Positions 47,350 through 56,229 of a stretch of 64,000 nucleotides of DNA are shown piece after piece. Under the pieces are notes generated by a model. The model had not been told where the DNA came from. It worked only from the letters and a program-made list of their open reading frames with translations, and ran no database searches. This DNA comes from Allobosea sp. 117 (GTDB lineage: Bacteria; Pseudomonadota; Alphaproteobacteria; Rhizobiales; Xanthobacteraceae), in the NCBI RefSeq assembly GCF_000702305.1, contig NZ_JNLC01000010.1:1-64000 (forward strand), in the 5' to 3' direction. Numbering within the stretch: the stretch's first letter is position 1; each line of letters begins with the position of its first letter. A program made the position numbers and the translations under genes.

Positions 47350-48720
47350 ATGAAGCGTCAGGACAGGCTGAAGCTCGGCACCTTCGTCTACACCTTCGGC
47401 TACAATCCGGCCGGCTGGCTGCATCCGGCTTCCGACGTCAACGGCGCCAACGACATCCGCCATCTCGCCAAGGTGGCGCGGATGTCCGAAGAGGCGAAGT
47501 TCGACTTCATGTTCATCGCGGATTCGCCCGCCGCCGCCATCGGCGATCCCGAGGCGCTGTGCCGCCTGCCGACCAAGATGAACCGCTTCGAGCCGCTGAC
47601 GCTGATCACCGCGCTGACCCAGTCGACCTCCAGGCTCGGCTTCGTGGCGACCGCCTCGACCTCCTATTACGAGCCCTACAACATCGCCCGCATCTTCGCC
47701 TCCATCGACCATCTGTCGGGCGGGCGGTCCTGCTGGAACGTCGTCACCTCCGACCATGACGAGACCGGCTACAACTTCAACCGCGAGGGGCTCGACCCGC
47801 ACGCGCTGCGCTACGAGCGCGGCAAGGAATTCGTCGATGTGGTGTTCGGGCTGTGGGACAGTTTCGAGCCCGACGCGCTGCTGCTCGACCGGCAGAGCGG
47901 GGTCTATTACGACAAGGACAAGCTCCACACGCTGAACCACAAGGGCAAGCACTTCCAGGTGCGCGGGCCGCTGAACATCGCCGCCACGCCGCAGGGCCGG
48001 CCGGTGATCGCGCAGGCCGGCGGATCGGAGGCCGGCATCGAGCTCGCCGCCGAGACCGCGGAACTCGTCTTCTCTCTGGCCTCGAACCTCGAGCGCAGCC
48101 GCGATTTCTACGCGACGCTCAAGGGCCGCATGGCGAAGTTCGGCCGCGCTCCCGACGACCTCAAGGTGATGCCGGGCGTGGTGCTGAATGTCGGGCGCAC
48201 CGAGGCGGAGGCGCGCGAGAAGGTCGAGTTCCTCGCCAATGCGCTGCACCCCGACGTCGGCCGCACCATGCTGGCCGAATTCCTTGAAGCGGACCTCACC
48301 GGCGTGCCGCTCGACGCGCCGTTCCCGAAGGACCGGCTGCCGGCCGCGCCCAAGGGCTCCAAGGCGCTGTTCGACGAGCTGACCGACTTCGTCATGAAGG
48401 GCCACACGGTCGGCGAGCTGATCCGCCTGTTCAGCGAGAAGCACACCGGCAACGGCATCACCGGCACGCCGAAGGTGGTTGCCGACTTCATGGAGGAGTG
48501 GTTCGAGAGCCGCGCCGCCGACGGCTTCATCCTGATGTTCCCGACGCTGCCCTCGGCGCTGGAGGACTTCGTCGAGCTCGTGCTGCCGGAGCTGCGCCGG
48601 CGCGGCCTGTTCCGCGAGGAATATGAGGGCACGACGCTGCGCGCCAATCTCGGCGTGTCGCTGCCCGAGAACCGCTACGCCCGCGCCCGCCGCCTCGCCG
48701 CGACGCCGGCCGCCTCCTGA
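47350..48720 (+). CDS. NtaA/SnaA/DszA-type FMN-dependent monooxygenase in the hut operon
   Basis: 456 residues, large luciferase-like monooxygenase clade (nitrilotriacetate, dibenzothiophene-sulfone, pristinamycin type). Markers: LGTFVYTFGYNPAGW, FMFIADSPAAAIGD, TASTSYYEPYNIARIF, CWNVVTSDHDETGYNF and RPVIAQAGGSEAGIELAA (segments). It needs reduced FMN from a separate reductase, which is not seen here. It is 19 bases after hutD and so likely co-expressed with histidine degradation, but it belongs to no known hut step. A substrate such as an imidazole or N-substituted amino acid is a guess. Confidence 0.88.
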   Translation: MKRQDRLKLGTFVYTFGYNPAGWLHPASDVNGANDIRHLAKVARMSEEAKFDFMFIADSPAAAIGDPEALCRLPTKMNRFEPLTLITALTQSTSRLGFVATASTSYYEPYNIARIFASIDHLSGGRSCWNVVTSDHDETGYNFNREGLDPHALRYERGKEFVDVVFGLWDSFEPDALLLDRQSGVYYDKDKLHTLNHKGKHFQVRGPLNIAATPQGRPVIAQAGGSEAGIELAAETAELVFSLASNLERSRDFYATLKGRMAKFGRAPDDLKVMPGVVLNVGRTEAEAREKVEFLANALHPDVGRTMLAEFLEADLTGVPLDAPFPKDRLPAAPKGSKALFDELTDFVMKGHTVGELIRLFSEKHTGNGITGTPKVVADFMEEWFESRAADGFILMFPTLPSALEDFVELVLPELRRRGLFREEYEGTTLRANLGVSLPENRYARARRLAATPAAS

Positions 48721-49050
48721 GGCGGAGGTCGTCACAGGGGCGGCCGGTCGGCGGGCTAACCTGGCGCGTGGCAATCCCGGCGCCTCGCCCGTACAAAAGG
48801 CGATATTGTCTATACATATTTGCTTATGCTAGAGACCTCGGCGCCGGATTGGCGGGCCGCGCAGCGGCAGGGCGCCGCCGGCGGACGCCGACGAGTTGGC
48901 GGATAAATTGCACGGGACGCCGCGGGTGCCGCCGGCCGGAGACGATCCGGGCGGGGCGCATCCGATGGTGCGATGATCCGGCCGCGCGGCACGGGCTAGG
49001 CTCGCCTCACGGGCTGTGCTCACCTGTCGAGGCGGCGCAAGCGGGGACGA
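48721..49050. other. Promoter region of the amino-acid ABC transporter
   Basis: 330 bases. It contains the second HutC-type operator (48807-48816) in an AT-rich pocket, TACATATTTGCTTATGCT, that probably holds the promoter. The remaining 230 bases up to the permease gene are GC-rich; I see no gene in them. Confidence 0.6.
48807..48816. promoter_or_regulatory. HutC-type operator, site 2 (ABC transporter)
   Basis: TGTCTATACA, the exact complement of site 1 (TGTATAGACA). It lies 235 bases upstream of the first permease gene and 87 bases beyond the monooxygenase stop, within the local AT-rich patch. Confidence 0.78.
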
Positions 49051-49710
49051 ATGTTCGATACGGCGATCATCATCAAGTCCCTGCCGATGCTGCTCGGCGC
49101 CTCCGTCTGGACGGTGATCTACTCCCTGACCTCGGTCGCGATCGGCTTCTGCATCGGCACGCTGATCTGCGCCATGGGGCTGTCGCGTTCGGGCGTCGGG
49201 CGCGCCGTTGCCGCTTTTTACGTCAGCTTCTTCCGTGGCGTGCCGCTGCTGGTGCAGCTCCTCATCTCCTATTACTGCCTGCCGCTGATCGGCCTCAACG
49301 TGCCCTCCTCGGTGGCGGCGGTCGGCACGCTGGCGCTGTGCACCGGCGCCTATCTCGCCGAGATATTGCGCGGCGGCTTCCTCGGCATCCCGCCGGGGCT
49401 GATCGAGGCGGCGCGCATGGTGGGGCTTTCCCGCGCGCAGATCCTCACCCGCATCGAGGTGCCGCTGGCGGTGCGCCTCACCTTGCCGGCGCTGGTCAAC
49501 GAGACCACGATGATGGTGAAGGCCTCCTCGCTGATCTCGGTGGTCGGCGTGCTGGAGCTGACGCGCCTCGCCCAGAACATCGCGACCTCGACCTTCCAGC
49601 CGCTGGAGATCTATCTCACCGCCGGGGCGATCTATTTCGTCATCAACGGGGCAATCACCTTCCTCGCCTCGCTGCTGGAGCGGTCCTTCCGCGTGGAGAA
49701 GGCGGCATGA
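49051..49710 (+). CDS. Polar amino-acid ABC transporter permease (HisM/GlnP type)
   Basis: 219 residues, five predicted membrane helices. The inner-membrane EAA loop is IPPGLIEAARMVGLSRAQILTRIEVPLAVRL (segments EAARMVGLS). It forms the channel with the next gene's product. Start ATG at 49051 (MFDTAIII). The stop is coupled to the second permease by an ATGA overlap. Confidence 0.93.
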   Translation: MFDTAIIIKSLPMLLGASVWTVIYSLTSVAIGFCIGTLICAMGLSRSGVGRAVAAFYVSFFRGVPLLVQLLISYYCLPLIGLNVPSSVAAVGTLALCTGAYLAEILRGGFLGIPPGLIEAARMVGLSRAQILTRIEVPLAVRLTLPALVNETTMMVKASSLISVVGVLELTRLAQNIATSTFQPLEIYLTAGAIYFVINGAITFLASLLERSFRVEKAA

Positions 49711-50378
49711 GCTTCAATCCGGCCATCCTCACCGACAACTGGGCCGCCATCCTCGACGGCATGGTGCTGACCATCGTGATCTGGGCGGCCGGCACAGTGA
49801 TCGGCCTCGCCGTCGGCCTCCTGGTCGCCATCGGCCAGCTCTTCACCAATCGCTGGGTCGCCGCGCCGCTGACCCTCTATGTGGCGGTGATGCGCGGCAC
49901 GCCGTTCCTGATCCAGCTCTTCGTCATCTATTATGGCGGCCCGTTCTTCGGGCTGGACCTCTCGCCGCTCACCGCCGGCATCGCTGGGCTCGGGTTCTAT
50001 GGCGGGGGCTATTTCGCCGAGATCTTCCGTGCCGGCTTCCTCTCCGTGCCGCCCGGGCAGATCGAGGCGGCGCGGATGATGGGCATGTCGCGCTTTCAGA
50101 TCATCCGCCACGTGCAACTGCCGCAGATGCTGGTCATCATCCTGCCGGCGCTCGCCAACATGACGGTGCTGCTGTCGAAGGAGACCGCCGTGCTCTCGGT
50201 GATCACCGTGAACGAGCTGACCTCGGTGATCCAGTCGATCGGCTCCACCACCTTCGCCTTCGCCGAGACGCTGCTGTTCCTGGCGGTGGTCTATTGGGCG
50301 TTCCTCGAAATCGTCACCGCCGCCGCGCGGCGCCTGGAGAAGCGGGTCGGCCGCTTCACCCTGCGCGGGCAGCACTGA
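49707..50378 (+). CDS. Polar amino-acid ABC transporter permease (HisQ type)
   Basis: 223 residues, paralogue of the preceding permease. EAA loop [27 protein letters not shown] (segments EAARMMGMS). The start at 49707 overlaps the previous stop by four bases; the longer frame reaching back to 48768 is a shadow. Two permeases, one ATPase and one binding protein make a full histidine/glutamine-type importer. Confidence 0.93.
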   Translation: MSFNPAILTDNWAAILDGMVLTIVIWAAGTVIGLAVGLLVAIGQLFTNRWVAAPLTLYVAVMRGTPFLIQLFVIYYGGPFFGLDLSPLTAGIAGLGFYGGGYFAEIFRAGFLSVPPGQIEAARMMGMSRFQIIRHVQLPQMLVIILPALANMTVLLSKETAVLSVITVNELTSVIQSIGSTTFAFAETLLFLAVVYWAFLEIVTAAARRLEKRVGRFTLRGQH

Positions 50379-50391
50379 CCAAGGATCTGAG

Positions 50392-51204
50392 ATGAGCGAG
50401 CAACCGATCATCGACGTGCGCGGCGTCTGGAAGCGCTTCGGAACCGTCGAGGTGCTGCGGGGCATCGACCTTGCGATCCGCAAGTCGGAGGTGGCCTGCA
50501 TCATCGGCCCCTCCGGCTCCGGCAAGTCGACGCTGCTGCGCTGCATCGCCTTCCTGGAGGCCTATAGCGAGGGCGAGATCTATATCGAGGGCGAGCTGCT
50601 CGGCTACATGCTGGACGGCGGCAAGCGCATCCCGGCCTCGGATTCCGAGGTCGCGCGGGTGCGGCGCAATGTCGGCTTCGTGTTCCAGCAGTTCAACCTG
50701 TGGCCGCACATGACGGCGCTGGAGAACGTCGCCGCGCCCCTGCGCCTCGCCCGCGGCATACCGCGCGAGGACGCCGCCGGGCGCGCCCGGCGCATGCTGG
50801 AGAAGGTCGGCCTCGCGCATCGCGCCGAGGCCTATCCCAGCCAGCTCTCCGGCGGCCAGCAGCAGCGCGTCGGCATCGCCCGCGCGCTCGCCATGGAGCC
50901 GCACATCATGCTGTTCGACGAGCCGACCTCGGCGCTCGACCCGGAGCTGGTCGGCGAGGTGCTGCAGGTGATGCGCGACCTGGCGAGCGAGGGCATGACC
51001 ATGGTCGTCGTCACCCACGAGATGGGCTTCGCCGCGCAGGTGGCCGACAAGGTGCTGTTCATCGATCACGGTAAGATCGCCGCCGCCGGCTCCCCGCACG
51101 AGGTGTTCCGTCGCGACGAGAATCCGCGGCTGCGCCAGTTCCTGCAGAATTATTTCGACCGCAACGTCTTCTGGCAGAACGCCGGAGAGGCCGGTATCGG
51201 GTGA
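50392..51204 (+). CDS. Polar amino-acid ABC transporter ATPase (HisP/GlnQ type)
   Basis: 270 residues. Walker [10 protein letters not shown], signature [15 protein letters not shown], Walker [14 protein letters not shown] and switch His in VVTHEMGF. An insert of about 15 residues ([19 protein letters not shown]) after the first strands is typical of the HisP group that takes several substrates. It starts 13 bases after the permease gene. Confidence 0.94.
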   Translation: MSEQPIIDVRGVWKRFGTVEVLRGIDLAIRKSEVACIIGPSGSGKSTLLRCIAFLEAYSEGEIYIEGELLGYMLDGGKRIPASDSEVARVRRNVGFVFQQFNLWPHMTALENVAAPLRLARGIPREDAAGRARRMLEKVGLAHRAEAYPSQLSGGQQQRVGIARALAMEPHIMLFDEPTSALDPELVGEVLQVMRDLASEGMTMVVVTHEMGFAAQVADKVLFIDHGKIAAAGSPHEVFRRDENPRLRQFLQNYFDRNVFWQNAGEAGIG

Positions 51205-51255
51205 CGCGGGCGCGCCCGGCACGGCGAGGCGCGCATTGCGCGCATAATGCTGTTA

Positions 51256-51265
51256 TGTCTATACT
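51256..51265. promoter_or_regulatory. HutC-type operator, site 3 (binding protein)
   Basis: TGTCTATACT, one mismatch from sites 2 and 4, 71 bases upstream of the binding-protein start and 51 bases after the ATPase stop. It suggests the binding protein has its own HutC-controlled promoter for higher expression. Confidence 0.7.
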
Positions 51266-51335
51266 TAATCGACGTTTCAACAAGCCTGCCCGGCGGACGC
51301 CGGAAGACAGCGAAACGGGGAACAGGAGAGACGAG

Positions 51336-52187
51336 ATGACTGACGTCACCCGGCGGTCCGCGCTGAAGCGCGCCGCGCGTATCGCAACCTTCGGCCTTGC
51401 CGCGACCATCGCCCTCGCCGGCGCCGCGCGCGCCGAGGACATCCTCGCCAAGGTGAAGGCGAAGGGCGAGCTCACGGTGGGCACCGAGCTGCAGTTCGCG
51501 CCCTTCGACTTTATCGAGGACGGCAAGCAGGCCGGCATGAACAAGGAGATCTTCGCCGAGATCGGCAAGGAGCTCGGCGTGAAGGTCACCTTCCTCGACC
51601 TGCCCTGGCCGAGCGTGCTGCCGGGCCTCGAGGCCGGCAAGTTCGACATGGTGGCCGGCCCCGCCACCATCACCAAGGCGCGCATGGAGAAGTACCGCTT
51701 CACCTCGCCGATCGCCAACGCCACCGTGGCGATCCTGAAGAAGAAGGGCGACACCTCGATCACCAAGCCGGAAGACATCGCCGGCAAGAAGGTCGGTTCG
51801 GCCAAGGCGACCGCCCAGCTCGCGCAGTTGCAGGAATTCGCCAAGACGCTGCCGACCGCCCCGACCATCCAGGAATATGTCGACTTCAGCCAGTCCTATG
51901 CCGACCTCGGCAACGGGCGCATCGTGGCGGTGGCGAACTCGCTGCCGAACATCGCCTTCCTCGCCAAGTCGAAGCCGGACGTGTTCGAGGTGGTCGAGCC
52001 GCCCTTCGGCAAGCCGGTCTATTTCGGCTTCATCGGCACCAAGGCGGACGACGCCAAGTCGCTGATGGACGCCGTCGACGGCGTCATCATCAAGATGAAG
52101 CACGATGGCCGCCTCGCCGCGCTGCAGAAGAAGTGGTTCGGCACCGAGATGGCCACCCCGGACCAGGTCACCGAAGCCAGCTTCTGA
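51336..52187 (+). CDS. Periplasmic amino-acid binding protein of the hut-linked ABC importer
   Basis: 283 residues. N-terminus TRRSALKRAARIATFG has a twin-arginine-like signal followed by a hydrophobic stretch ending AGAARA. The SBP family 3 fold is shown by GELTVGTELQFAPFDFIEDGKQAGMNKEIF (segments VGTELQFAPFDF, GKQAGMN) and FDMVAGPATITKARMEKYRFTSP. The ATG at 51336 has AGGAGAG nine bases upstream; the longer frame is not supported. Substrate is probably histidine or urocanate, from context. Confidence 0.9.
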   Translation: MTDVTRRSALKRAARIATFGLAATIALAGAARAEDILAKVKAKGELTVGTELQFAPFDFIEDGKQAGMNKEIFAEIGKELGVKVTFLDLPWPSVLPGLEAGKFDMVAGPATITKARMEKYRFTSPIANATVAILKKKGDTSITKPEDIAGKKVGSAKATAQLAQLQEFAKTLPTAPTIQEYVDFSQSYADLGNGRIVAVANSLPNIAFLAKSKPDVFEVVEPPFGKPVYFGFIGTKADDAKSLMDAVDGVIIKMKHDGRLAALQKKWFGTEMATPDQVTEASF

Positions 52188-52216
52188 GCGACGCTTCACC
52201 GTTCCGATAGATCGTG

Positions 52217-52239
52217 ATGGCCGGGCTTGTCCCGGCCAT
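52217..52239. repeat. GC-rich palindrome between the ABC importer and hutC
   Basis: ATGGCCGGG / CCCGGCCAT with a 5-base loop (CTTGT). It sits between convergent genes and may serve as a two-way transcription stop. The same stem occurs at 18852-18874 with a different loop. Confidence 0.75.
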
Positions 52240-52277
52240 TCACGTTTCGGGGGCAGGCTTGCCGGGGGGCTCGCCTC

Positions 52278-53003
52278 TCACCCCTGCGGCGAGAAGCGGG
52301 CGGCGAGGTTGTAGTGGTCGCCGCGGAATAGCTGCCGGGCATAGGTGATGGTGTCGGCGCCGCGCCAGGTGCGGCGTTCGAGGCACAGGCAGGGCGCGCC
52401 TCTCGGCAGCTCCAGCTCGCGCGCTTCGCGCAGGCTGGCGCCGACCGCGCTGATGCGGTGCTCGGCCTCGGTCCAGGGCACATGGCCGAGCAGCCAGGAG
52501 CCGGGCGGCACGGTGGAGAAGTCCGTCTCCGCCGCCTCCGGCACCACGGCGAGCGCGATGAGCCGGTCCTCCAGCGCGAAGGGCTTGCCGTCCGCCAGAT
52601 GCCGGCAGCGCAGATCGAGCACGTCGGTGCCGGCCGGAAGCTCGGAAGCGAGCGGGTCGCGCGGTCCGGTGCGGCGCCGGCGGCGGAAGATCAGCTCGTA
52701 GCCATATTCCGCGCCGCGCCCCGTCACCTCCTGCGGAATGTCGGGGATCTGCAGCACCGCCGACTGGATGCGCGGCTGCGCCACGAAGGAGCCGGCACGC
52801 CGCCGGCGCTCGATCAGCCCCGCTGCGGCGAGGCCGGCGATCACCTTGTTCACCGTCATGCGGGCGCAGCCATACTGCGCCATCAGCTCGTGCTCGAAGG
52901 GGATACGGTGGCCCGGCCCCCATTCGCCCGAAAGGATCTTCGCCTCGATGTCGGAGCGGATGCGCTGGTGCAGCGCGAGGGCCGGAACGGTCGCCGGAGC
53001 CAT
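52278..53003 (-). CDS. hutC: HutC, GntR-family repressor of histidine utilisation
   Basis: 241 residues. N-terminal GntR winged helix (LHQRIRSDIEAKILSGEW, ARMTVNKVIAGLAAAGLIERRRRAGSFVA; given in segments) and a C-terminal UTRA ligand domain (LDLRCRHLADGKPFALEDRL, ISAVGASLREARELEL) that senses urocanate in known HutC proteins. The ATG at 53003 is chosen; a TTG at 53021 would add six residues and has a weak GGAG upstream. An operator (site 4) lies upstream, so it is probably autoregulated. Confidence 0.93.
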   Translation of the reverse strand: MAPATVPALALHQRIRSDIEAKILSGEWGPGHRIPFEHELMAQYGCARMTVNKVIAGLAAAGLIERRRRAGSFVAQPRIQSAVLQIPDIPQEVTGRGAEYGYELIFRRRRRTGPRDPLASELPAGTDVLDLRCRHLADGKPFALEDRLIALAVVPEAAETDFSTVPPGSWLLGHVPWTEAEHRISAVGASLREARELELPRGAPCLCLERRTWRGADTITYARQLFRGDHYNLAARFSPQG

Positions 53004-53093
53004 TCTGACAGTTGTGCTCAACGCCGCCTGCGCTCCAGTGACAATGCCTTACGCCGCGCCCCTTGTGGTGCCCGTCAACCTAAACGGCTAATA

Positions 53094-53103
53094 TGTATAG
53101 ACA
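53094..53103. promoter_or_regulatory. HutC-type operator, site 4 (hutC/cbiZ)
   Basis: TGTATAGACA in the longer TATGTATAGACATTTA, identical to site 1. It lies 91 bases upstream of hutC on one side and 87 bases upstream of the CbiZ-like gene on the other, so it can control both. Confidence 0.78.
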
Positions 53104-53189
53104 TTTAGTCGACAACCGCAAGCGCTCTAATGATTGCTGTCCCGGCCGCCGGGGTGACGGCGCCGCGCCGATATGGTTCGAAGGGCGGC

Positions 53190-53888
53190 ATGCGAGTCGC
53201 TTCCGGCTCGATGGCCATTCCCGCGGAGAACCGCCCCTTGGAGATCGACTGCCGGCGGCCATGGCTGGTCGCCCGCCTGCCGGGCCCGCACCGTATGGTG
53301 AGCTGGTCGCTGAACCGCCCCGGATTCGTCGCGGCGGAGCGCGTGGCGTGGCGCGAGGTGCGCGATGCCGATCTCGCGCCCGGCGTCGATCCGGCGGCGT
53401 GGTTCGTCGCGGAACTGGCGCGTGAGGGTCTCGCCGACGCGGTGGGCATGATGACGGCGCGCGACGTCGGCAGCTTCGAGCGTCGCGCCGCCCATGCCGG
53501 TGCGGCGGGCGCCGAATGCGTGGTGACGCTCGGCCTGAACAACGGCGAGCGCGTCGGCGCGCGGCTCGCCGGCGAGAAGGCGTTCGCCGGTACCGTGAAC
53601 ATCCTGTGCCGCGCATCGGTGCCGCTCACCGACGCGGCGCTGCTGGAAGCCGCATCACTGGTCGCGCAGGCGCGCACCGTGGCGATCCTGGAGGCCGGCC
53701 ATCGCCGCCCCGGCATGGTGGAGCCGGTGACCGGGACGGGAACGGACTGCATCATCATGGCGGCGCCGGCCGGCGGACCGGCGGAACCCTATGCCGGCAT
53801 GCACACGGCGATCGGCGAGGCGGTCGGCGCCTGCGTGCTCGGCGCGACGCGGGCGGCGCTCGCGGAATGGATCGCCCGACGCGGCTAA
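53190..53888 (+). CDS. cbiZ: Adenosylcobinamide amidohydrolase CbiZ-like protein
   Basis: 232 residues. CbiZ removes the aminopropanol side chain of adenosylcobinamide to give adenosylcobyric acid for cobalamin salvage. The assignment rests on the CbiZ pattern: RDVGSFERRAAHAGAAGAECVVTLGLNN, GTVNILCRASVPLTDAAL, EPVTGTGTDCIIMAAPAG and YAGMHTAIGEAVG (all in segments). The ATG at 53190 is preceded by AAGGG; an ATG at 53130 lacks a ribosome site. No other cobalamin genes are near. It shares the divergent promoter region of hutC, with one HutC-type operator between. Confidence 0.8.
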   Translation: MRVASGSMAIPAENRPLEIDCRRPWLVARLPGPHRMVSWSLNRPGFVAAERVAWREVRDADLAPGVDPAAWFVAELAREGLADAVGMMTARDVGSFERRAAHAGAAGAECVVTLGLNNGERVGARLAGEKAFAGTVNILCRASVPLTDAALLEAASLVAQARTVAILEAGHRRPGMVEPVTGTGTDCIIMAAPAGGPAEPYAGMHTAIGEAVGACVLGATRAALAEWIARRG

Positions 53889-55210
53889 CCCATTCCTTCC
53901 AGCAGCTCTTCCATCGTGTCGACGAGCTGGTCGGCATGTTCGGTGCCGATGCAGAGCGGCGGGCGGATCTTCAGCACGTTGCCATATTGCCCCGCCGCGC
54001 CGATCAGGATGCCGCGCGTCCTGAGCCCGTTGATCAGCGCGCTGGCGATCTCGGGCGCCGGGCCGTCCTCACGGCCGAAGGCGACGCCGACATAGAGCCC
54101 GGCGCCGCGCACGGCGGTGATCGGCGCCTTCGCCTGTAGGCGCTTCAGCCGCCCGATGAGGTGGCGCCCGACCCGGTTGGCATTGCCGATCAGCCCGTCC
54201 TCCTCGATCGCCTCCAGCACGGCGAGGCCGGCCGCGGCGGCGACGGGGCTGGCGGCGAAGGTGTTGAAATAGCCGAAGTCGGCACAGAAATCGGCGAGGA
54301 TCTCCGGCCGCGTCACCACGCCGGCGACCGGATAGCCATTGCCCATCGGCTTGCCCATGGTGACGATGTCGGGCGTCACGCCGTGGCGGGAGAAGCCCCA
54401 CATGCCCTCGCCGGTGCGCCCGAAGCCCGGCTGCACCTCGTCGGCGATGAACAGGCCACCGGCGCGGTGCACCACCTCTACCGCATCGGCGAGGAAGCCT
54501 TCCGGCTCGGCGAACACGCCGTCCGAGGAGAAGATGGAATCGACCAGCAGCCCGGCGAAGCGGATGCCGCTCGCCTCCAGGCCGGCGATGGCGCGGGCCA
54601 CCGCATCGGCGAAGCCGACCGCGACATTGTTGCCGAACACCGCCGGATCGGGCGGCGGCACCGTGCGTATATAGGGCGGCGGCGCGCCGCGCTTGTAGGA
54701 GGAGGGCGAGACCTCGGTCACCGCCGCGGTGTTGCCGTGATAGGCGGTGCGGGTGACGACGAAGCCGGTGCCGCCGCTCGCGCGCTTGGCCATGCGCAGC
54801 GCGAGGTCGTTGCTCTCGCTGCCCGTGCAGGTGAGCACGAGGTTCGACAGCGGCGCTGGGAAGGTTGCGAGCAGCTTCTCGGCATAGTCGTGCGAGACGT
54901 CGAACAGGTAGCGGGAATGGATGTTGAACAGCCCGACCTGCCGGCGCACCGCCTCCACCACCTTCGGGTGGCAGTGCCCGACCGAGGGCACGTTGTTGTA
55001 GAAGTCGAGATAGGCGCGCCCGTCCGAGGCGTAGAGATAGGCGCCTTCGGCCCGCTCGATCCTGAGCGGCTCGTCGTAGAACAGCACCGAGCCGGCGCCG
55101 AAGCTCTTGCGGCGGCGCTCCACCAGCGCGGCGACGTCCGGCGCGAGGGCGTCGGCCGGCCGTGCGCCGAAGGCGTTGAGATCGAGGATCTGGCGTTCGC
55201 TGGTGGTCAT
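53885..55210 (-). CDS. Class III PLP enzyme (aminotransferase or phospho-lyase of the AGXT2L type)
   Basis: 441 residues, complete. PLP lysine is Lys287 in IVTMGKPMGNGYP, and Asp257 (IADEVQPGFGRTGEGMW) binds the pyridine nitrogen. The N-terminal LFYDEPLRIERAEGAYLYASDG and NNVPSVGHCHP resemble alanine-glyoxylate/ethanolamine-phosphate phospho-lyases. Gene order places it after an APH-fold kinase gene, the pairing seen for hydroxylysine kinase and 5-phosphohydroxylysine phospho-lyase, so elimination of phosphate and ammonia from a phosphorylated amino alcohol is a plausible reaction. A normal transamination cannot be excluded. Confidence 0.85.
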   Translation of the reverse strand: MTTSERQILDLNAFGARPADALAPDVAALVERRRKSFGAGSVLFYDEPLRIERAEGAYLYASDGRAYLDFYNNVPSVGHCHPKVVEAVRRQVGLFNIHSRYLFDVSHDYAEKLLATFPAPLSNLVLTCTGSESNDLALRMAKRASGGTGFVVTRTAYHGNTAAVTEVSPSSYKRGAPPPYIRTVPPPDPAVFGNNVAVGFADAVARAIAGLEASGIRFAGLLVDSIFSSDGVFAEPEGFLADAVEVVHRAGGLFIADEVQPGFGRTGEGMWGFSRHGVTPDIVTMGKPMGNGYPVAGVVTRPEILADFCADFGYFNTFAASPVAAAAGLAVLEAIEEDGLIGNANRVGRHLIGRLKRLQAKAPITAVRGAGLYVGVAFGREDGPAPEIASALINGLRTRGILIGAAGQYGNVLKIRPPLCIGTEHADQLVDTMEELLEGMG

Positions 55211-56229
55211 GGCACGGTCCTTCCGCCGTCCGGCGCGTAGCGGGCGAGGAAGGCGCGGGCGAGTTCCACCGTGCCCTCGGTGTAGGCGGTGCCCATCGCC
55301 TGCGCCGTCGGCGTCTCGGAATGCGAGGCGACCCAGGCGGTCAGCAGCATGCGCCGCAGCATGATGAAGACGGGGAGGATCTCGCACTCCTCGTCGGAGA
55401 GCGGCGTCACCGTGCGGTAGCCTTCCACCCATGCCTTCTGCAGCTCGGGGATGTAGGGCTCGTGCTCCGCGAAGCTCACCGCGGCGGCGAAGTCGTAGAG
55501 ATACCAGGAGAAGCCGCAATCGTCGAAGTCGATCACCGACAGCGTCTCGCCGTCGACGATGAGATTGGCGACCCGCATGTCGGCATGGACGAGGCCGAAG
55601 CGGCCTTCGTCCTGTCCATAGGCGTCGGTGAGCTGCTTCAGCAACGCGGCGGTGCGCTCCAGAATCTCCTTGCCCTCGGGCGTGAGGCCGAGCGCGGCGC
55701 GCCAGTCGCCCCAGAGCAGCACCTCGCCGAGCATGGCATCGTAATCCCAGAGCTTGCGGGTGAAGCCATCCGGCCTCGGCCAGCTCTTTGCATGGGCGTG
55801 CAGCCGCGCGCTGATGGCGCCGAGCTCGCGATACCAGCGCGGCTGGTCCTCGCCCTCGGCCGGTTCGCGCCCGCGCAGCAGGCCGAAGGCAACCGCGTGG
55901 CGGGTGACGCCGCCATCGTCGAGGTCGGCGATCAGCTCGCCGTCGAGCTGCGGGATCGGGGTGAGCGTCGCCACCACATCTCCGCGTCCCAGCGCGGTGA
56001 GCCAGGCGAGTTCGGAGGCGATCTCGGCCCGGGTGTGGTAGCCGGGCCGATGCACGCGGAACACCACGTCGGCGCCGGATTCGGGATCGTGCGCCCGGAA
56101 GGTGGCGTTTTCCGAGATGGTGAGCAGCTTCAGCTCGCTGGCGCCGGAAAGCCCCCAGCGGGGCAGGGCGTCGCGCAGGCCGCCTTCCAGCCGTTCGAGG
56201 AAATCCGCGTGATACATCGTGTCGGTCAT
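55207..56229 (-). CDS. APH-fold kinase (hydroxylysine-kinase-like)
   Basis: 340 residues. Aminoglycoside/choline-kinase-like fold: catalytic loop LVHADMRVANLIVD (Asp217) and metal site VIDFDDCGFSWYLYD (Asp234). Such kinases phosphorylate small hydroxyl substrates such as homoserine, choline, hydroxylysine or ethanolamine. The ATG at 56229 overlaps the preceding stop (ATGA), and its own stop overlaps the start of the class III enzyme gene (ATG 55210). Strict coupling supports sequential action: phosphorylate, then eliminate. Confidence 0.85.
   Translation of the reverse strand: MTDTMYHADFLERLEGGLRDALPRWGLSGASELKLLTISENATFRAHDPESGADVVFRVHRPGYHTRAEIASELAWLTALGRGDVVATLTPIPQLDGELIADLDDGGVTRHAVAFGLLRGREPAEGEDQPRWYRELGAISARLHAHAKSWPRPDGFTRKLWDYDAMLGEVLLWGDWRAALGLTPEGKEILERTAALLKQLTDAYGQDEGRFGLVHADMRVANLIVDGETLSVIDFDDCGFSWYLYDFAAAVSFAEHEPYIPELQKAWVEGYRTVTPLSDEECEILPVFIMLRRMLLTAWVASHSETPTAQAMGTAYTEGTVELARAFLARYAPDGGRTVP

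Noticed and set aside
48768..49706. Long forward open frame reaching back from the second permease
   Set aside because: It reads through the first permease gene in the wrong frame. The true start is the ATG at 49707 overlapping the previous stop.
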